DNA from: DASUGM01 sp036274055
GTDB lineage: Bacteria > Acidobacteriota > Vicinamibacteria > Vicinamibacterales > SCN-69-37
DNA length: 15,516 bases
Direction of reading: 5' to 3'
Assembly (NCBI GenBank): GCA_036274055.1
Contig: DASUGM010000317.1
Location: forward strand, 1-15,516
The translations under genes were made by a program, and so were the position numbers. Under the pieces are notes generated by a model. The model saw only the letters and a program-made list of their open reading frames with translations. It was not told the DNA's origin and ran no database searches. Shown here piece after piece: positions 14,914 to 15,516 of the stretch (positions within the stretch are counted from its first letter, which is position 1; every line of letters starts with the position of its first letter).

Positions 14914-14919
14914 ATGGGA
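14877..14919. promoter_or_regulatory. Candidate operator of the second padR (CCGATGGGA repeats)
   Basis: CCGATGGGA occurs at 14877-14885 and again at 14911-14919, where the second copy contains the padR ATG. Between them TCCCAT (14899-14904) is the inverse of ATGGGA. Two direct copies and one inverted copy around the start codon suggest an autoregulatory site, but the arms are short. Confidence 0.35.
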
Positions 14920-15264
14920 GACGCCAAGACGCCTGGTCCCGACATCCTCCGTGGCACGCTCGACTTGCTGATCCTCAAAGCCCTCAGTTGGGGGCCGGCC
15001 CATGGCTACACCGTCGCCAAGTGGGTCGAGCACGCCACCGACGACGCGCTGGCGCTCGGCGAAGGGACGCTCTATCCGGCGCTGCATCGCCTCGAAGAGC
15101 GCGGCTGGGTGACGTCGAGCTGGGGCATGTCGGAGAACAGGCGTCAGGCCAAGTTCTACGCGCTGACCAAGCGCGGCCGCGCGCAGCTCGACGTCGAACT
15201 GAAGAACTGGCGCCGCTACTCGGCCGCGATGTCGTCGGCGCTTGAAGCGCCGGGACCGAAGTAG
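14914..15264 (+). CDS. PadR-family transcriptional regulator (acidobacterial type)
   Basis: A 116-residue winged-helix regulator. DILRGTLDLLILKALSWGPA (10-29), HGYTVAKWVE (30-39) and GEGTLYPALHRLEERGWV (49-66) are the PadR core with the GTLY recognition helix; RRQAKFYALTKRGRAQL (76-92) is the wing and start of the dimerisation helix. It has the longer LILKAL-type core found next to acidobacterial ADOP permeases, and differs clearly from the PadR at 3995. The next gene, an orphan permease, starts three bases after its stop, so they form an operon. The divergent permease at 14732 is a second possible target. ATG 14914 gives the usual N-terminus; no strong Shine-Dalgarno site precedes it. The family call is firm and the ligand unknown. 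Confidence 0.93.
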   Translation: MGDAKTPGPDILRGTLDLLILKALSWGPAHGYTVAKWVEHATDDALALGEGTLYPALHRLEERGWVTSSWGMSENRRQAKFYALTKRGRAQLDVELKNWRRYSAAMSSALEAPGPK

Positions 15265-15267
15265 GCG

Positions 15268-15516
15268 ATGCGCGAGAAGCCTCAGACCCAGGTCGAGCGT
15301 GAACTCGCGTTTCATGTCGAGATGCGGATGCGCGAGTGGATCGAACAGGGCGTGCCGCCGGAGCGCGCTCGCGAGCTGGCGCTGCGTCGGTTCGGCGACT
15401 ACGACAACTCGCGCGCCGCCTGCATTGAAATAGACGAGCGGCAAGGACGACGAATGATACGAACAGAGTTCTGGAAGGAGCTGCGGCAGGACGCTTCCTA
15501 CGCCTTCCGCCTGTTC
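15268..15516 (+). CDS. ADOP-type orphan permease, N-terminal part (runs off window)
   Basis: The frame opens at ATG 15268 and runs to the window edge, giving 83 residues with no stop. Residues 1-60 (ELAFHVEMRMREWIEQGV, then ERARELALRRFGDYD) are the second kind of soluble prefix domain known from acidobacterial permeases, different from that of the permease at 4357. ELRQDASYAFRLF (71-83) is the start of the MacB-like permease region, just before the first membrane helix. It lies three bases after the padR stop, so it is co-transcribed. By analogy the full gene should be about 2.5 kb. Confidence rests on the prefix and the operon context. Confidence 0.85.
   Translation, partial: MREKPQTQVERELAFHVEMRMREWIEQGVPPERARELALRRFGDYDNSRAACIEIDERQGRRMIRTEFWKELRQDASYAFRLF

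Noticed and set aside
14091..15245. 384-codon plus-strand frame spanning the permease start, the divergent region and the second padR
   Set aside because: Overlaps two secure genes out of frame and shows no domain; open only because stop codons are rare at this G+C.

Overview
The window is high-G+C DNA with dense, alternating-strand gene packing. Two PadR-family regulators each sit directly upstream of a long MacB/FtsX-type permease with no ATPase gene nearby. This PadR plus 'ADOP' (acidobacterial duplicated orphan permease) pairing, together with a third such permease, an S9A prolyl oligopeptidase and a membrane-anchored M1 aminopeptidase, points to an Acidobacteriota chromosome, most likely a Vicinamibacteria-like lineage. 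That placement is inferred from family content, not from a marker gene. No rRNA, tRNA, CRISPR array, transposase or phage gene was seen.

Layout. (1) Positions 1-3934 hold a glycosyltransferase (minus strand, cut by the window edge) downstream of an aldehyde dehydrogenase/LuxC-like reductase (minus strand). Facing away from these is a short adenylating enzyme of the EhpF/phenylacetate-CoA-ligase-like ANL type (plus strand). Adenylation plus reduction suggests a split carboxylate-to-aldehyde reductase of unknown substrate. (2) Positions 3995-6951 hold a PadR regulator translationally coupled to an orphan permease with an N-terminal prefix domain. (3) Positions 6914-7270 hold a small PEGA-like protein with a C-terminal membrane segment (minus strand); its end overlaps the permease end and its start lies 24 bp from that of the prolyl oligopeptidase. 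(4) Positions 7295-12122 hold the convergent peptidases, S9A POP and M1 aminopeptidase, separated by a 108-bp inverted repeat. (5) Positions 12258-15516 hold a second orphan permease without prefix (minus strand), diverging from a second PadR gene followed by the start of a third orphan permease with a different prefix domain.

Structure beyond the genes. Five genes (aldehyde dehydrogenase, first padR, small PEGA-like gene, POP, M1) have a good -10-like hexamer ending only 5-7 nt before the start codon and no usable Shine-Dalgarno site, which suggests leaderless transcription. Gene junctions carry 7-bp-periodic repeats. One family (AAGTTNN and its complement) occurs upstream of padR, where one unit supplies the -35 box, and between the M1 and permease genes, where it builds a large hairpin. 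A second family (GAGCCNT) has become the last codons of the aldehyde dehydrogenase. The first padR promoter carries a perfect CACAGTG-N8-CACTGTG dyad around its -10 box, a likely autoregulatory operator.

No gap exceeds 300 bases; the largest, 14733-14913, is described as a divergent regulatory region.
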